The notes: generated from the letters alone by a model not told the origin. Positions 14,971-23,698 are shown, counted from the first letter of the stretch. The stretch is 64,000 bases of DNA from Nocardioides seonyuensis (GCF_004683965.1 NZ_CP038436.1:620001-684000), one strand, 5' to 3'. Numbers and translations are program-made.

Positions 14971-15968
14971 ACCCGTTCGTCGACCAGCTTCTCGGAGACG
15001 GCCTGGCCATTGGCGTCGAAGCGTCCACACTCGAGGTGCTTGCGGAACTCCACCTCGCCGCCGCTGTAGCCAGAGCGGTTCTTCTCGATGGTCACCACGG
15101 ACCAGTCCTTGAAGTGCTCACCATTGTTGGCGCCATACATGAGGTGATGGCGCGCGACCACGTCGGCCTTGTTGCTCATGATCATCACGACGTCGGCCTC
15201 GTAGGCGAGAGCGGTGGATCCGCGCATGTTGCGGGCCCGCATCCTGGTGCCCGGCTCGAGGCCGGCGCGGTCGGAGGCGGAGATTGCAAGCACTGGGCAC
15301 TCGAACTCGATGCTGAGGTCCTTCAACCCCTCGGTAATACGCGTGACCTTCTCCTCCTCGCCCCTGTGGTCGGGCGTACAGACCTTCTGCAGGTAGTCGA
15401 TGACCACGAGGGGGGCGACGCCGTGCTCGACCAGCACGTCCTTCACAGCCCCCGCGATCACGTCGAGCGTCGTCTGGGTCGCTGTGGAACGGTAGATGTA
15501 CAGCAAGCCGGCGTAGCGACTCACGGCGGTCAGCGCGTCGATGCCACCGATGTGCTCGCCAAGACGCTCGGGCAGGCCGCCCGCAACGGTGTCTGACGCC
15601 TCGAACGCGGCCCGCACCTGCCGCACGGTGAGAGGCGTCGAGAGACTCGAAACCTCGGTTGTCTCGGCGGCCTCGGCGGAGATGCACTTCTGCAACAATG
15701 TCTCGGCCTCGAGCTCGAAGGACACGAAGACGACCGGTCGTCCCGAACGTGCCGAGCTGCGAGCCATCTGCAGCACCAAGGTCGTCTTGCCCTCGCCCTG
15801 GGCGCCGGCCAGCAGGTTGAGCGTGCCGGCGCGGAGCCCGCCGTCGAGCGCCTCATCGAGCAGTGGGAACCCGGTCGGCCACAGCGGCGCGGCGGAGTCG
15901 GGGTCGAGCAAACGTCGGTCGACGCGCTCGAGCACGTCACTCGCGAGGGTCAACTTCGGGTCCACCAC
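14958..15968 (-). CDS. DnaB/RecA-like P-loop ATPase, stand-alone
   Basis: A 336-residue ATPase like the C-terminal domain of the replicative helicase DnaB, also close to RadA/KaiC. Walker A is GAQGEGKTTL (Lys61), Walker B is PLVVIDYLQK, and the stretch ALAYEADVVMIMSNK followed by VTIEKNRSGYSGGEVEF matches the DnaB C-terminal motifs. The DnaB N-terminal domain is missing. Such free-standing ATPases are typical of prophages, plasmids and islands. The start is a GTG at 15968 with no good Shine-Dalgarno, so the true start is uncertain. Not adjacent to any other replication gene. Confidence 0.75.
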   Translation of the reverse strand: MVDPKLTLASDVLERVDRRLLDPDSAAPLWPTGFPLLDEALDGGLRAGTLNLLAGAQGEGKTTLVLQMARSSARSGRPVVFVSFELEAETLLQKCISAEAAETTEVSSLSTPLTVRQVRAAFEASDTVAGGLPERLGEHIGGIDALTAVSRYAGLLYIYRSTATQTTLDVIAGAVKDVLVEHGVAPLVVIDYLQKVCTPDHRGEEEKVTRITEGLKDLSIEFECPVLAISASDRAGLEPGTRMRARNMRGSTALAYEADVVMIMSNKADVVARHHLMYGANNGEHFKDWSVVTIEKNRSGYSGGEVEFRKHLECGRFDANGQAVSEKLVDERVYTE

Positions 15969-16535
15969 CGAACTTCAACACGGCCGCCGCCCTTCGCGAG
16001 GGGAAACGCGTGAATCGATCATCAGCTACTGCGCTCCCGAAGAGTTCGATCCTCAAGAAGTCTGTGTGGGAGCGTGAGCTCGTTGGTGGCGCCAGATAGA
16101 GGCCGGTTGTTCGGCCCGAAGGACCGCTCCGTCGTCTGACCCCGCAGGGTTCACCCAGCCGTCCTTCTCGCGGTGCCTGACGACGACACGGGATGGTCCG
16201 TCGCACCGCGGTGCCCCCCCACACGACATGTGCCGTGAGACCGGCCAGGAACTCGCTTGCGGTGACCGCAGAACTCTGGTCCGAGTTGACCACTCAAGGG
16301 CTCACACTGATCCGGACCTGCGGCGATGAGCTCACGCGGATTGCGGCAGATGCGGATGTTCGTAGCGGGGTGTGCGGGACGGTCGAGACAGCCGCCCGAC
16401 TCTCGCAACCCGCGAATGCCGACAACAACTAATCATGAGGTCGGCGCGTCTTAGCAAGGACCGTCGCATGCGACGTACCGTCACCGACACGCTGCCCACC
16501 ATCATCAGGCGACAGCGCTCACCCAAGGGGGAACC
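15969..16535. other. Gene-poor stretch in the accessory segment
   Basis: About 570 bp between the ATPase gene and the RTX-like gene. Short ORFs exist on both strands (the best is 79 codons on + from 16193), but none has a convincing start site or recognisable protein. I see no RNA gene or repeat here. It presumably holds the promoters of the two divergent flanking genes. Confidence 0.5.
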
Positions 16536-17555
16536 GTGCTTCAGCGTTCGACCACACTTGTTGTCACCGCGCTTGTTGCGGGGGCGCTGCTGAGCGCACC
16601 GTCGTCGGCGGCTTCGGCCACTGCTCAGACCTGCCAAGGCCGGCCGGCCACGATCGTCGGCACTGGCCCGGACATTCAGGGCACGCCGGGTGATGACGTC
16701 ATCGTCACCGGCACCTCTCAGTTCACCTACGCTGTCGCTGGGAACGACCTGGTGTGCATCTCCTCAGGCTCGCCTGAGGACGTGTATGTGGAGGCGGGCG
16801 AGGGTGATGACGTGGTGGACGCGTCGGGGTCAAGCACGACGTCCGTGCTTGGGAACCGTGCTGATCTGGGGTCTGGGCTCGACCGCTACATCGGTGGTCC
16901 CAATCACGACGAGGTGCGTGCGGAGGGCTTCGATGACAGCGTTTCGGGTGCGGACGTTGTGATCGTCGAGGTCACCGCAACTCCAGCGGGCCAGCCCGGC
17001 ACCTACACCGGTTCCCACCTCAGAGTCCGCAGCGCCGCACACGACGTGGAGATCGACTTGAAGGGAACCGTCCTGGTGGGCGGCATCCTTGCGGCCCACA
17101 TCGCGGGATTCAGCCGTGCTGACGCATCCGCACCACGAGCAATCGTGCGTGGGAACGCCAAAGAGAACTCCCTGTCCGCCTACGGGTGCGACGTGCAGAT
17201 CATCGGCAAGGGCGGAGACGACTACCTCCGCGGGGCCTCATTAGGGAACCGTCAACCCGTGTGTGACCTGTGGGCCGCGGAGGCCACCATGCGAGGCGGA
17301 TCGGGCGACGATTACATAAAAGGTCTGTACGGACGCAACCGACTGATCGGAAACTCGGGCAACGACGAAATCCACGGTGGCCTCAAGGATGACCTCCTGC
17401 GCGGCGGCAGTGGCAACGACGACCTCTCCGGTTCGTACGGTTCGGACATCCTGTTGGGCAACCGTGGCAGGGACACGGCGGACGGCGGACGGTGGCTGAG
17501 CGGACGGGGGCGGGACCGCTGCAGGGCTGAGCGGGAACGCCGGTGCGAACGATGA
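16536..17555 (+). CDS. Secreted RTX-like (hemolysin-type calcium-binding repeat) protein
   Basis: A 339-residue secreted protein. The signal peptide is residues 1-28 (hydrophobic core followed by APSSAASA). Glycine-rich nonapeptide repeats of the GGxGxDxUx type appear singly near the N-terminus (GTPGDDVIVTG, EAGEGDDVVDA) and in tandem near the end (GGSGDDYIKG, GNSGNDEIHGG, GGSGNDDLSG, GNRGRDTADGG). These form a parallel beta roll that binds calcium outside the cell. It uses a GTG start with AAGGGGG upstream. Codon 236 (17241-17243) is TTA, which is rare at this GC content. The C-terminus ends in a basic, cysteine-containing tail. No type I secretion genes are adjacent. Confidence 0.8.
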   Translation: MLQRSTTLVVTALVAGALLSAPSSAASATAQTCQGRPATIVGTGPDIQGTPGDDVIVTGTSQFTYAVAGNDLVCISSGSPEDVYVEAGEGDDVVDASGSSTTSVLGNRADLGSGLDRYIGGPNHDEVRAEGFDDSVSGADVVIVEVTATPAGQPGTYTGSHLRVRSAAHDVEIDLKGTVLVGGILAAHIAGFSRADASAPRAIVRGNAKENSLSAYGCDVQIIGKGGDDYLRGASLGNRQPVCDLWAAEATMRGGSGDDYIKGLYGRNRLIGNSGNDEIHGGLKDDLLRGGSGNDDLSGSYGSDILLGNRGRDTADGGRWLSGRGRDRCRAERERRCER

Positions 17556-17726
17556 CGGCCTAGGAGCGCCGCACGCCGACAGGTGAGAACGACGCATCAT
17601 GAGCGCGATCCTCTCGACCAGATCTCGGCATGAGCGGATGTTCGGGTCAGCCAATCGCGGCGGGTGCCGCATGGCTTGACGTGACCAGACCGGCTCAAGC
17701 CGTCAGCTGGGTCGCCGGACAACGCT

Positions 17727-18629
17727 TCAGGCGTCGGGTGTGATCCCGGCGAAGAGGTCGTCCTCGGGGAGCTCGGTGTCGACGTGGCTGACGACGAGCT
17801 CGAAGTCCTCGGTGGGCCACGTCTCGACCTGGATCTCGCGCGGGATCGAGAAGAACCAGCCGTCGGGGTCGATCTGGGTCGCGTGGGCGAGAAGCGCCTG
17901 GTCCCGGACGCCGAAGTAGTCCGAGCAGTGCACCTTGGTGGTGACGCGGGCGTCCCACTCGGGGTTCTCGGGCCAGGTCTCGAGGCGCTCGGCCCAGGGC
18001 GACTCCAGCCCGTGGGCCAGCATCGCCTCGTGCAGCGCCACCGCCTTGGGCCGGCTGTGGCCGTGGGAGTAGTAGAGCTTCAGCGGCTGCCACGGCTCCC
18101 CCGCCTCCGGGTAGCGCTCGGGGTCGCCCGCGGCGTGGAACGCCTCGACCGAGATCTTGTGGCACATGATGTGGTCGGGGTGGGGGTAGCCGCCGTTCTC
18201 GTCGTACGTCGTGAGGACGTGTGGCTTGAACTCGCGGATCAGCCTCACCAGGGGCTCAGCACCGACCTCGACGTCGACCAGGCCGAAGCAGCCCTCGGGC
18301 AGCGGCGGCTTGGGGTCGCCCTCCGGCCACCCGGAGTCGACGAAGCCGAGCCAGTCCTGCCGGATCCCCAGGATATCGCGGGCGCGCTCCATCTCCTGGC
18401 GGCGGATCTCGGTGATGTTCTCGAGGATGTCGGGGCGGTCCATCTTGGGGTTGAGGATGGAGCCGCGCTCGCCTCCGGTGCACGTGGCCACGTGGACGTC
18501 GACGCCCTGGGCGACGTACATCGCCGTCGACGCCGCGCCCTTGCTCGACTCGTCGTCGGGGTGAGCGTGGACGTGCATCAGACGCAGGCCGGCGCGCGAG
18601 GCATGGCCGGTGCGGGGAACCTGGGACAT
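17727..18629 (-). CDS. mca: Mycothiol S-conjugate amidase
   Basis: A 300-residue zinc-dependent deacetylase-fold amidase that cleaves mycothiol S-conjugates to a mercapturic acid and GlcN-Ins, removing toxic electrophiles. The zinc motif HAHPDDE (His23, Asp26) and the second ligand motif YPHPDH (about residue 145) are present. The length and C-terminal extension fit Mca rather than the shorter MshB. It marks the organism as a mycothiol-producing actinobacterium. The start at 18629 is preferred over upstream in-frame codons because a TAGACT -10 box lies 7 nt before it. Divergent from the DUF4307 gene. Confidence 0.9.
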   Translation of the reverse strand: MSQVPRTGHASRAGLRLMHVHAHPDDESSKGAASTAMYVAQGVDVHVATCTGGERGSILNPKMDRPDILENITEIRRQEMERARDILGIRQDWLGFVDSGWPEGDPKPPLPEGCFGLVDVEVGAEPLVRLIREFKPHVLTTYDENGGYPHPDHIMCHKISVEAFHAAGDPERYPEAGEPWQPLKLYYSHGHSRPKAVALHEAMLAHGLESPWAERLETWPENPEWDARVTTKVHCSDYFGVRDQALLAHATQIDPDGWFFSIPREIQVETWPTEDFELVVSHVDTELPEDDLFAGITPDA

Positions 18630-18636
18630 GGGCGCG

Positions 18637-18642
18637 AGTCTA
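18637..18642 (-). promoter_or_regulatory. -10 box of the mca gene (leaderless)
   Basis: TAGACT on the minus strand, 7 nt before the ATG at 18629. It forms a divergent promoter pair with the box at 18674-18679. Confidence 0.55.
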
Positions 18643-18673
18643 GGGCGGATCGTCCGGCCCTCCCGCTCCGCCG

Positions 18674-18679
18674 TAGGCT
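18674..18679 (+). promoter_or_regulatory. -10 box of the DUF4307 gene (leaderless)
   Basis: TAGGCT, 7 nt, then the GTG at 18687. Confidence 0.55.
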
Positions 18680-18686
18680 TGCGGAC

Positions 18687-19088
18687 GTGACGACCGACCT
18701 CGCCCAGCGGTACGGCGCCCCCTCCCCCTGGCGCCGCCGCACCGGCCTCGGGCTCGCGGTCGTCGTGGCCGTGGTGGGCCTCGGCTGGCTCGCCTGGGCC
18801 GCGTGGTTCCACAGCACCCCCTCCGTCGAGTCCGAGCTCGTGGGCTTCAACGTCGAGAGCGACCACGCCACCAGCGCCACCGTCCACGTCGACCTGTCCG
18901 ACGACCTCGCCGACAGTGAGGACGCGACCTGCCGCCTGCGCGCCTACGCCGAGGACCACACGATGGTCGGCGAGCTCGCGTTCACCCCGGTCGACGGCGT
19001 CAACGAGGTCGTCGTACGCACCGAGCGGGGGGCGACCACAGTCGAGGGCGTCGGGTGCACCGCGCCGGGCCAGGACCGCCCCCGCTGA
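18687..19088 (+). CDS. DUF4307 membrane-anchored protein
   Basis: A 133-residue actinobacterial DUF4307 protein: a short basic N-terminus (LAQRYGAPSPWRRR), one transmembrane helix (about 20-43), then an extracytoplasmic beta-sandwich-like domain with two cysteines (in ATCRLRAY and GVGCTAPG) that may pair. It is adjacent and divergent to mca, an arrangement also seen in mycobacteria, where greA follows, as it does here. Its function is not known. The GTG at 18687 is set by the -10 box. Confidence 0.85.
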   Translation: MTTDLAQRYGAPSPWRRRTGLGLAVVVAVVGLGWLAWAAWFHSTPSVESELVGFNVESDHATSATVHVDLSDDLADSEDATCRLRAYAEDHTMVGELAFTPVDGVNEVVVRTERGATTVEGVGCTAPGQDRPR

Positions 19089-19120
19089 TCGCCCGACCTG
19101 CGAGATCGCGGGTCAGTTGC

Positions 19121-19126
19121 TAACCT
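19121..19126 (+). promoter_or_regulatory. Candidate -10 box for greA
   Basis: TAACCT in TTGCTAACCTGTTG; transcription from here would give a 5' leader of about 175 nt before the greA start, which has its own ribosome-binding site. No clear -35 box is seen. Confidence 0.35.
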
Positions 19127-19308
19127 GTTGTCCTGCCCGTCCGGCAGCGCTGGCCCACGTCTGCGGCCGCGCCAGAGGAGCGGACGGAAGAACGCACCAC
19201 TGACCACCCGTGGCCACGCTGACGCACATCCCGCGCCAGCCGCCCCACCACACGCACAGCACGACCCGCCAGGCACGACGCGGGCAACACCAGGAAGCAG
19301 GAGATGAC

Positions 19309-19803
19309 ATGACCGACCAGGGCACCATCTGGCTGACCCAGGAGGCCTACGACAAGCTGCGGGCCGAGCTCGAGGACCTCAAGGGCCCCAAGCGCCAGGA
19401 GATCATCGAGAAGATCTCCGCAGCCCGTGACGAGGGTGACCTCAAGGAGAACGGCGGCTACCACGCCGCCAAGGACGAGCAGGGCAAGCAGGAGGCCCGC
19501 ATCCGCCAGCTCGAGGACATGCTGCGTCGTGCCGAGGTCGGCGAGACCCCGCCCAACGACGGCGTGGTCGAGCCCGGGATGGTCGTGGAGATCCAGTTCG
19601 ACGGTGACGACGAGACCGAGAAGTTCCTCCTCGGCGCCCGTGAGAACCTCACCGAGGGCGACGACCTGACGGTCTACTCCCCCCAGTCGGCCATGGGCTC
19701 CTCGATCAACGGCAAGAGCAAGGGCGACACCGTCGCCTACACCGCGCCCAACGGCAAGGAGATCAAGGTCAAGATCGTTGACGCGGTCCCCTACCAGGCC
19801 TGA
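19309..19803 (+). CDS. greA: Transcription elongation factor GreA
   Basis: A 164-residue GreA. The N-terminal coiled-coil (about 10-80) that enters the RNA polymerase secondary channel carries the acidic tip ARDEGDLKENGGYHAAKDEQ, which stimulates cleavage of backtracked RNA; the C-terminal FKBP-like domain follows (ENLTEGDDLTVYSPQSAMG). The ATG at 19309 has a GGAG 5 nt upstream. Located after DUF4307 and mca, as in other actinobacteria. Confidence 0.96.
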   Translation: MTDQGTIWLTQEAYDKLRAELEDLKGPKRQEIIEKISAARDEGDLKENGGYHAAKDEQGKQEARIRQLEDMLRRAEVGETPPNDGVVEPGMVVEIQFDGDDETEKFLLGARENLTEGDDLTVYSPQSAMGSSINGKSKGDTVAYTAPNGKEIKVKIVDAVPYQA

Positions 19804-19818
19804 GCGTCACGACCTCGA

Positions 19819-21045
19819 TCACTCGTAGACGCGGTAGCCACACTCGCGGAGCCGGGCCCTCACCTGCTCGGCATGCGTCTCGCTGCGCGTCTCGAGCTGG
19901 ATCCGCACCTCGACCTCGTTGAGGTTGAGGGTGGGCGAGATGCGCTCGTGGGCGACCTCGAGCACGTTGGCTCCGGCATCCCCGACCTCGGTGAGCAGCG
20001 AGGCCAGGCCTCCCGGCAGGTCGGGGATGCACACCCGCAGGTAGAGGTAGCGCCCTGCGCTCGCGAGGCCGTGGCGGATGACCTTGCCGAGCAGGAGCGG
20101 GTCGATGTTGCCGCCCGAGAGCACGGCGACGGCGGGCGTCTCGAAGGCGTCGGGGTCGTCGAGCAGCGCAGCCACGGCCGCGACGCCGGCCGGCTCCACG
20201 ACGAGCTTGGCACGCTCGACGACCGAGAGCAGGGCCCGGGAGAGCGACTCCTCCGAGACCGTGACGATGTCGTCGACGTGGTCGCGGATCGCGGCGAACG
20301 GGATGTCGCCGGGGCAGCCCACGGCGATGCCGTCGGCCATCGTGCTCATCGAGCCGAGTGCCACCGGGTGGCCGGCCTCGAGGGATCCGGGGTAGGCCGC
20401 GGCGCCCTCGGCCTGGATCCCGACGACCCTCACGTCGGGCCGCTGCGACTTGATCGCGAGCGCGACGCCGGCGAGGAGGCCGCCTCCTCCGGTGGGCACC
20501 AGGACGGTCTTGACGTCGGGCACCTCCTCGAGGACCTCGAGGCCCAGCGTGCCCTGCCCGGCCATGATGTCGGCGTGGTCGAAGGGGTGGATCAGCACGG
20601 CGCCGGTGCGCTCGGCGAACGCCCGGGCCGCCGCCAGGGAGTCCTCGAGGTAGCGGCCCTCGAACACCACGTCGGCGCCGTAGCCCCGGGTCGCCTTCTC
20701 CTTGGGGATCGGCGCGCCCTCGGGCATGAAGACCGTGGACTTGATGCCGAGCGTGCTGGCGGCCAGCGCGACCCCCTGGGCGTGGTTGCCGGCGCTCGCG
20801 GCCACGACACCGCGCGCCCGCTCCTCCTCGGAGAGGCGTGAGATGCGCAGGTAGGCGCCGCGGATCTTGAACGAGCCGGTCCGCTGGAGGTTCTCGCACT
20901 TGAGCCACACCGGCCCGCCCACCAGCGCCGAGAGCCAGCGCGACTCCTCCATCGGGGTCCGGACCGCGACGTCGGCGATCGCCTCGCGTGCGGTCCGGAT
21001 GTCGTCCAGCGTCACGTCGTCGCTCACGTTCGACAGGCTACTCAT
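19819..21045 (-). CDS. ilvA: Threonine ammonia-lyase (threonine dehydratase) with ACT domain
   Basis: A 408-residue PLP-dependent enzyme that converts threonine to 2-oxobutanoate and ammonia. The PLP lysine is K60 in RTGSFKIRGAYL and the phosphate-binding loop is VPTGGGGLLAG (about 188). A single C-terminal ACT domain (about 330-408) distinguishes it from the long biosynthetic form with two regulatory repeats; this short form can serve isoleucine synthesis or threonine breakdown. The ATG at 21045 overlaps the stop of the upstream GlmL-like gene in an ATGA, so the two are translationally coupled. Convergent with greA, 15 bp apart. Confidence 0.92.
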   Translation of the reverse strand: MSSLSNVSDDVTLDDIRTAREAIADVAVRTPMEESRWLSALVGGPVWLKCENLQRTGSFKIRGAYLRISRLSEEERARGVVAASAGNHAQGVALAASTLGIKSTVFMPEGAPIPKEKATRGYGADVVFEGRYLEDSLAAARAFAERTGAVLIHPFDHADIMAGQGTLGLEVLEEVPDVKTVLVPTGGGGLLAGVALAIKSQRPDVRVVGIQAEGAAAYPGSLEAGHPVALGSMSTMADGIAVGCPGDIPFAAIRDHVDDIVTVSEESLSRALLSVVERAKLVVEPAGVAAVAALLDDPDAFETPAVAVLSGGNIDPLLLGKVIRHGLASAGRYLYLRVCIPDLPGGLASLLTEVGDAGANVLEVAHERISPTLNLNEVEVRIQLETRSETHAEQVRARLRECGYRVYE

Positions 21046-22481
21046 CGGCCCGCCTGTCCGGCAGCAGCGCGCAGGCCATCGAGCAGACCGTGTGCGGCGG
21101 CTGGGTGAGGCCCGGCCAGGAGACCGGCGGCAGCGAGCACGTAGTCCTGGTCGACGACCACCCGCGGCTCCCGGGGCAGCTGCCAGCCACCGTCGACGTG
21201 GTCGCCGGTGGACGGCAGCAGCACGCGTCGTACGACACCCGCTCGACCGTTGCGAAGGGCGCCGCCCGAGCCCACCAGCAGGTCGACCTCTCGCAGGTCC
21301 TTGCCGGTCCGCTCGACGACGCGCCCCTCGGGGCTGAGCACGACCCTGCTGCGACCCGCGTGCCGCTTGAGCGCCAGGCCGACCGCCGCGCGGGCGATGG
21401 CCTCGTCGGCCTCCCACTCCGCCTCGTCCGTCGGCACCAGGTCGGGGTCGTCGCGGCGCGCGACCGCGGCGTCGTGGAGCCCATCGAGGCCGGCGGCCTC
21501 GACCGTGGAGACTGCCGACCAGCGCATCCCGAGGTCGCCCTCGACGGTGCGCGTGACGGCGCTGACGGCGACCACCTCGCGCGCGAGCTCGCTCTTCTCG
21601 GGGTCGATCTCGACGATGCTGTGGACGTCGGTCGTCGCCCCGCCCACGTCGACGACGACCACGTCACCGGCTCCGGGGTGCTCCTCGTCGAGGCCGCGCG
21701 CGAGCAGCTCGACGCCCGTGAGCACGACGTCGGGAGTGGCCCCCCTGACCATCCGCAGGAAGTCGTCGCCGCGCGAGCTCAGGTGCTTGCCGCCGATCAC
21801 GTGCGCGAGGAACATCTCGCGGATCGCTGCCCGGGCGCTGTCGGGAGCGAGCACGCCGATGCGCGGCACGACGTTGTCGGCCAGGACGAACGGCGTGCCA
21901 GACGCCTCCAGGACGCTGCGGACCCGGTCCTGCGCCTCGACGTCGCCGGCCACCACGACCGGGCCCGCCCAGCCCCGGGCCGCGAGCAGCTCGGCGTCAC
22001 CCACCAGCTGGGCGCTGTTGCCGCCGTCGGTGCCGCCCACGAGCAGGACGACGTCGGGCTCGGCGGCGACCAGGGCGTCGTACGACGCCGGGGTCAGGCC
22101 GCCGGACAGGACGGCCACGACCTTGCCGCCGCTGGACAGCGCGACCCGGCGACCTGCCTCGGCGGTGACGAGCTCCTCGTTGCCCACGACGGCGATCCGC
22201 AGTCCGCCGCCGGCGCTGGAGCAGGCGAGCACCGGCGCTCCGGCCGCTCGCGCGTCCTGCTCGACCAAGGCATCCAGGCAGGCGTCGAAGCCGTCGAGGA
22301 CGTCACCTCCCGCCGCACCGGGCAGGGTCGTCGGGCTCTCGGCGCCCGCCAGGACCCGGCCGTCCGCGACGTCGACGAGCAGCGCCTTGGTGAAGGTCGA
22401 GCCGAAGTCGACGCAGACGACGGCTCCGGGGTTTCGTGACAGGCGCTGCGCGCCTTCCTCAACCAACGGTGCCGAGGGCAC
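21042..22481 (-). CDS. GlmL/MutL-like ASKHA protein (glutamate mutase accessory family)
   Basis: A 479-residue ATPase of the actin/Hsp70/sugar-kinase fold: phosphate-1 motif VCVDFGSTFTKALLVD near the N-terminus and VVVVDVGGATTDVHSI near the middle. These match GlmL (MutL), the protein encoded with adenosylcobalamin-dependent carbon-skeleton mutases and aminomutases and thought to reactivate or chaperone them. No mutase subunits lie in this window; instead the gene is wedged between metB and ilvA, overlapping both (23 bp with metB, ATGA with ilvA). It may serve a mutase elsewhere or have another partner. Start uncertain: the first Met at 22481 lies inside metB. Confidence 0.8.
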   Translation of the reverse strand: MPSAPLVEEGAQRLSRNPGAVVCVDFGSTFTKALLVDVADGRVLAGAESPTTLPGAAGGDVLDGFDACLDALVEQDARAAGAPVLACSSAGGGLRIAVVGNEELVTAEAGRRVALSSGGKVVAVLSGGLTPASYDALVAAEPDVVLLVGGTDGGNSAQLVGDAELLAARGWAGPVVVAGDVEAQDRVRSVLEASGTPFVLADNVVPRIGVLAPDSARAAIREMFLAHVIGGKHLSSRGDDFLRMVRGATPDVVLTGVELLARGLDEEHPGAGDVVVVDVGGATTDVHSIVEIDPEKSELAREVVAVSAVTRTVEGDLGMRWSAVSTVEAAGLDGLHDAAVARRDDPDLVPTDEAEWEADEAIARAAVGLALKRHAGRSRVVLSPEGRVVERTGKDLREVDLLVGSGGALRNGRAGVVRRVLLPSTGDHVDGGWQLPREPRVVVDQDYVLAAAGLLAGPHPAAAHGLLDGLRAAAGQAGR

Positions 22482-23628
22482 GGTCGAGGTCGGCGATCAG
22501 GTCGTCGGCGGTCTCGATGCCGACACTGAGCCGGATGAGGTCGGCCGGGACCTCCAGGTCGGTGCCGGCCACGCTGGCGTGCGTCATCCGACCCGGGTGC
22601 TCGATGAGGGACTCGACGCCGCCGAGGGACTCCCCGAGGGTGAAGACCTCGGCCCTGGCGCACACCTCGAGCGCGGCGTCGACGCCACCCTCGACGCGGA
22701 AGGACACCATGCCGCCGAACCGCTTCATCTGCTTGGCAGCCACCGTGTGCCCGGGGTGTTCCTTGAGGCCGGGGTAGACGACCTGGGTGACCTTGCCGTG
22801 ACCGGTCAGGAAGTCGACGACCTTCTCGGCGTTGTCACAGTGGCGGTCCATGCGCACGCCGAGGGTCTTCAGGCCGCGGTGGGTGAGGAAGCAGTCGAAG
22901 GGGCCGGGGACGGCGCCCATGGAGTTCTGGTGGAAGGCGAGCCTGTCGGCGACCTCGAGGTCGCGCACGACCAGCGCCCCGCCGACGACGTCGCTGTGGC
23001 CGCCGACGTACTTGGTCGTGGAGTGCACGACGATGTCGGCGCCGAGCGTGAGCGGCTGCTGGAGGTAGGGCGAGGCGAAGGTGTTGTCGACCACGAGCAG
23101 CGCGCCGGCGTCGTGCGCGACGGCGGCGAGCGCCTCGATGTCGGCGATGTTGAGCATCGGGTTGGTGGGCGTCTCGACCCACACCAGCTTCGTCGTGCCG
23201 GGGCGGACGGCGGCCCGGACCGCGTCGACGTCGCTCACCGCCGCAGGGCTGTGCTCCAGGCCCCAGGCCTTCTCGACCTTGTCGAAGAGGCGGTAGGTGC
23301 CGCCGTAGGCGTCGTCGGGGATCACGGCGTGGTCACCGGGCCGCGTGAGCGCACGGATCAGGGTGTCCTCGGCGGCCAGGCCACTGGCGAAGGCGAAGCC
23401 CCGCTCACCCTCCTCGACCGCCGCCAGCGCCCCCTCGAGAGCGGTGCGCGTGGGGTTGGCCGAGCGGCTGTACTCGTAGCCGCCGCGCAGGCCGCCGACG
23501 CCGTCCTGCTTGTAGGTGCTGGTGGCGTAGATGGGCGGGATCACCGCTCCGGTCATCTCGTCGGGCTCGTAGCCGGCGTGGATCGCACGCGTCTCGAAAC
23601 CGGACTTGTTGGTGTGTTCCTGGGTCAC
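22459..23628 (-). CDS. metB: Cystathionine gamma-synthase
   Basis: A 389-residue Cys/Met-metabolism PLP enzyme (fold type I) that joins an activated homoserine with cysteine to give cystathionine. Visible motifs include SRSANPTRTALEGALAAVE, YGGTYRLFDKV, the PLP-lysine motif HSTTKYVGGHSD and the C-terminal ESLGGVESLIEHP. Length is typical. The start is taken as the GTG at 23628, exactly 7 nt from a TAGGGT -10 box; an ATG 61 codons further upstream would run through the divergent promoter region. First gene of the metB-glmL-ilvA operon. Cystathionine gamma-lyase activity cannot be excluded by sequence. Confidence 0.88.
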   Translation of the reverse strand: MTQEHTNKSGFETRAIHAGYEPDEMTGAVIPPIYATSTYKQDGVGGLRGGYEYSRSANPTRTALEGALAAVEEGERGFAFASGLAAEDTLIRALTRPGDHAVIPDDAYGGTYRLFDKVEKAWGLEHSPAAVSDVDAVRAAVRPGTTKLVWVETPTNPMLNIADIEALAAVAHDAGALLVVDNTFASPYLQQPLTLGADIVVHSTTKYVGGHSDVVGGALVVRDLEVADRLAFHQNSMGAVPGPFDCFLTHRGLKTLGVRMDRHCDNAEKVVDFLTGHGKVTQVVYPGLKEHPGHTVAAKQMKRFGGMVSFRVEGGVDAALEVCARAEVFTLGESLGGVESLIEHPGRMTHASVAGTDLEVPADLIRLSVGIETADDLIADLDRALGTVG

Positions 23629-23635
23629 GCTCCCG

Positions 23636-23641
23636 ACCCTA
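23636..23641 (-). promoter_or_regulatory. -10 box of metB (leaderless)
   Basis: TAGGGT on the minus strand, 7 nt before the GTG at 23628. Confidence 0.55.
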
Positions 23642-23686
23642 GCCCCGCCCTGCTGCGGGCCGTGACCGCGGCCTTGGGCCGAGGAG

Positions 23687-23692
23687 GACAAT
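23687..23692 (+). promoter_or_regulatory. -10 box of msrA (leaderless)
   Basis: GACAAT, 6 nt, then the ATG at 23699; divergent from the metB promoter about 45 bp away. Confidence 0.45.
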
Positions 23693-23698
23693 GGAGCC

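Noticed and set aside
16193..16432. A 79-codon plus-strand ORF in the gene-poor stretch
   Set aside because: No ribosome-binding site or leaderless -10 box, no recognisable domain, and competing frames of similar length on the other strand.
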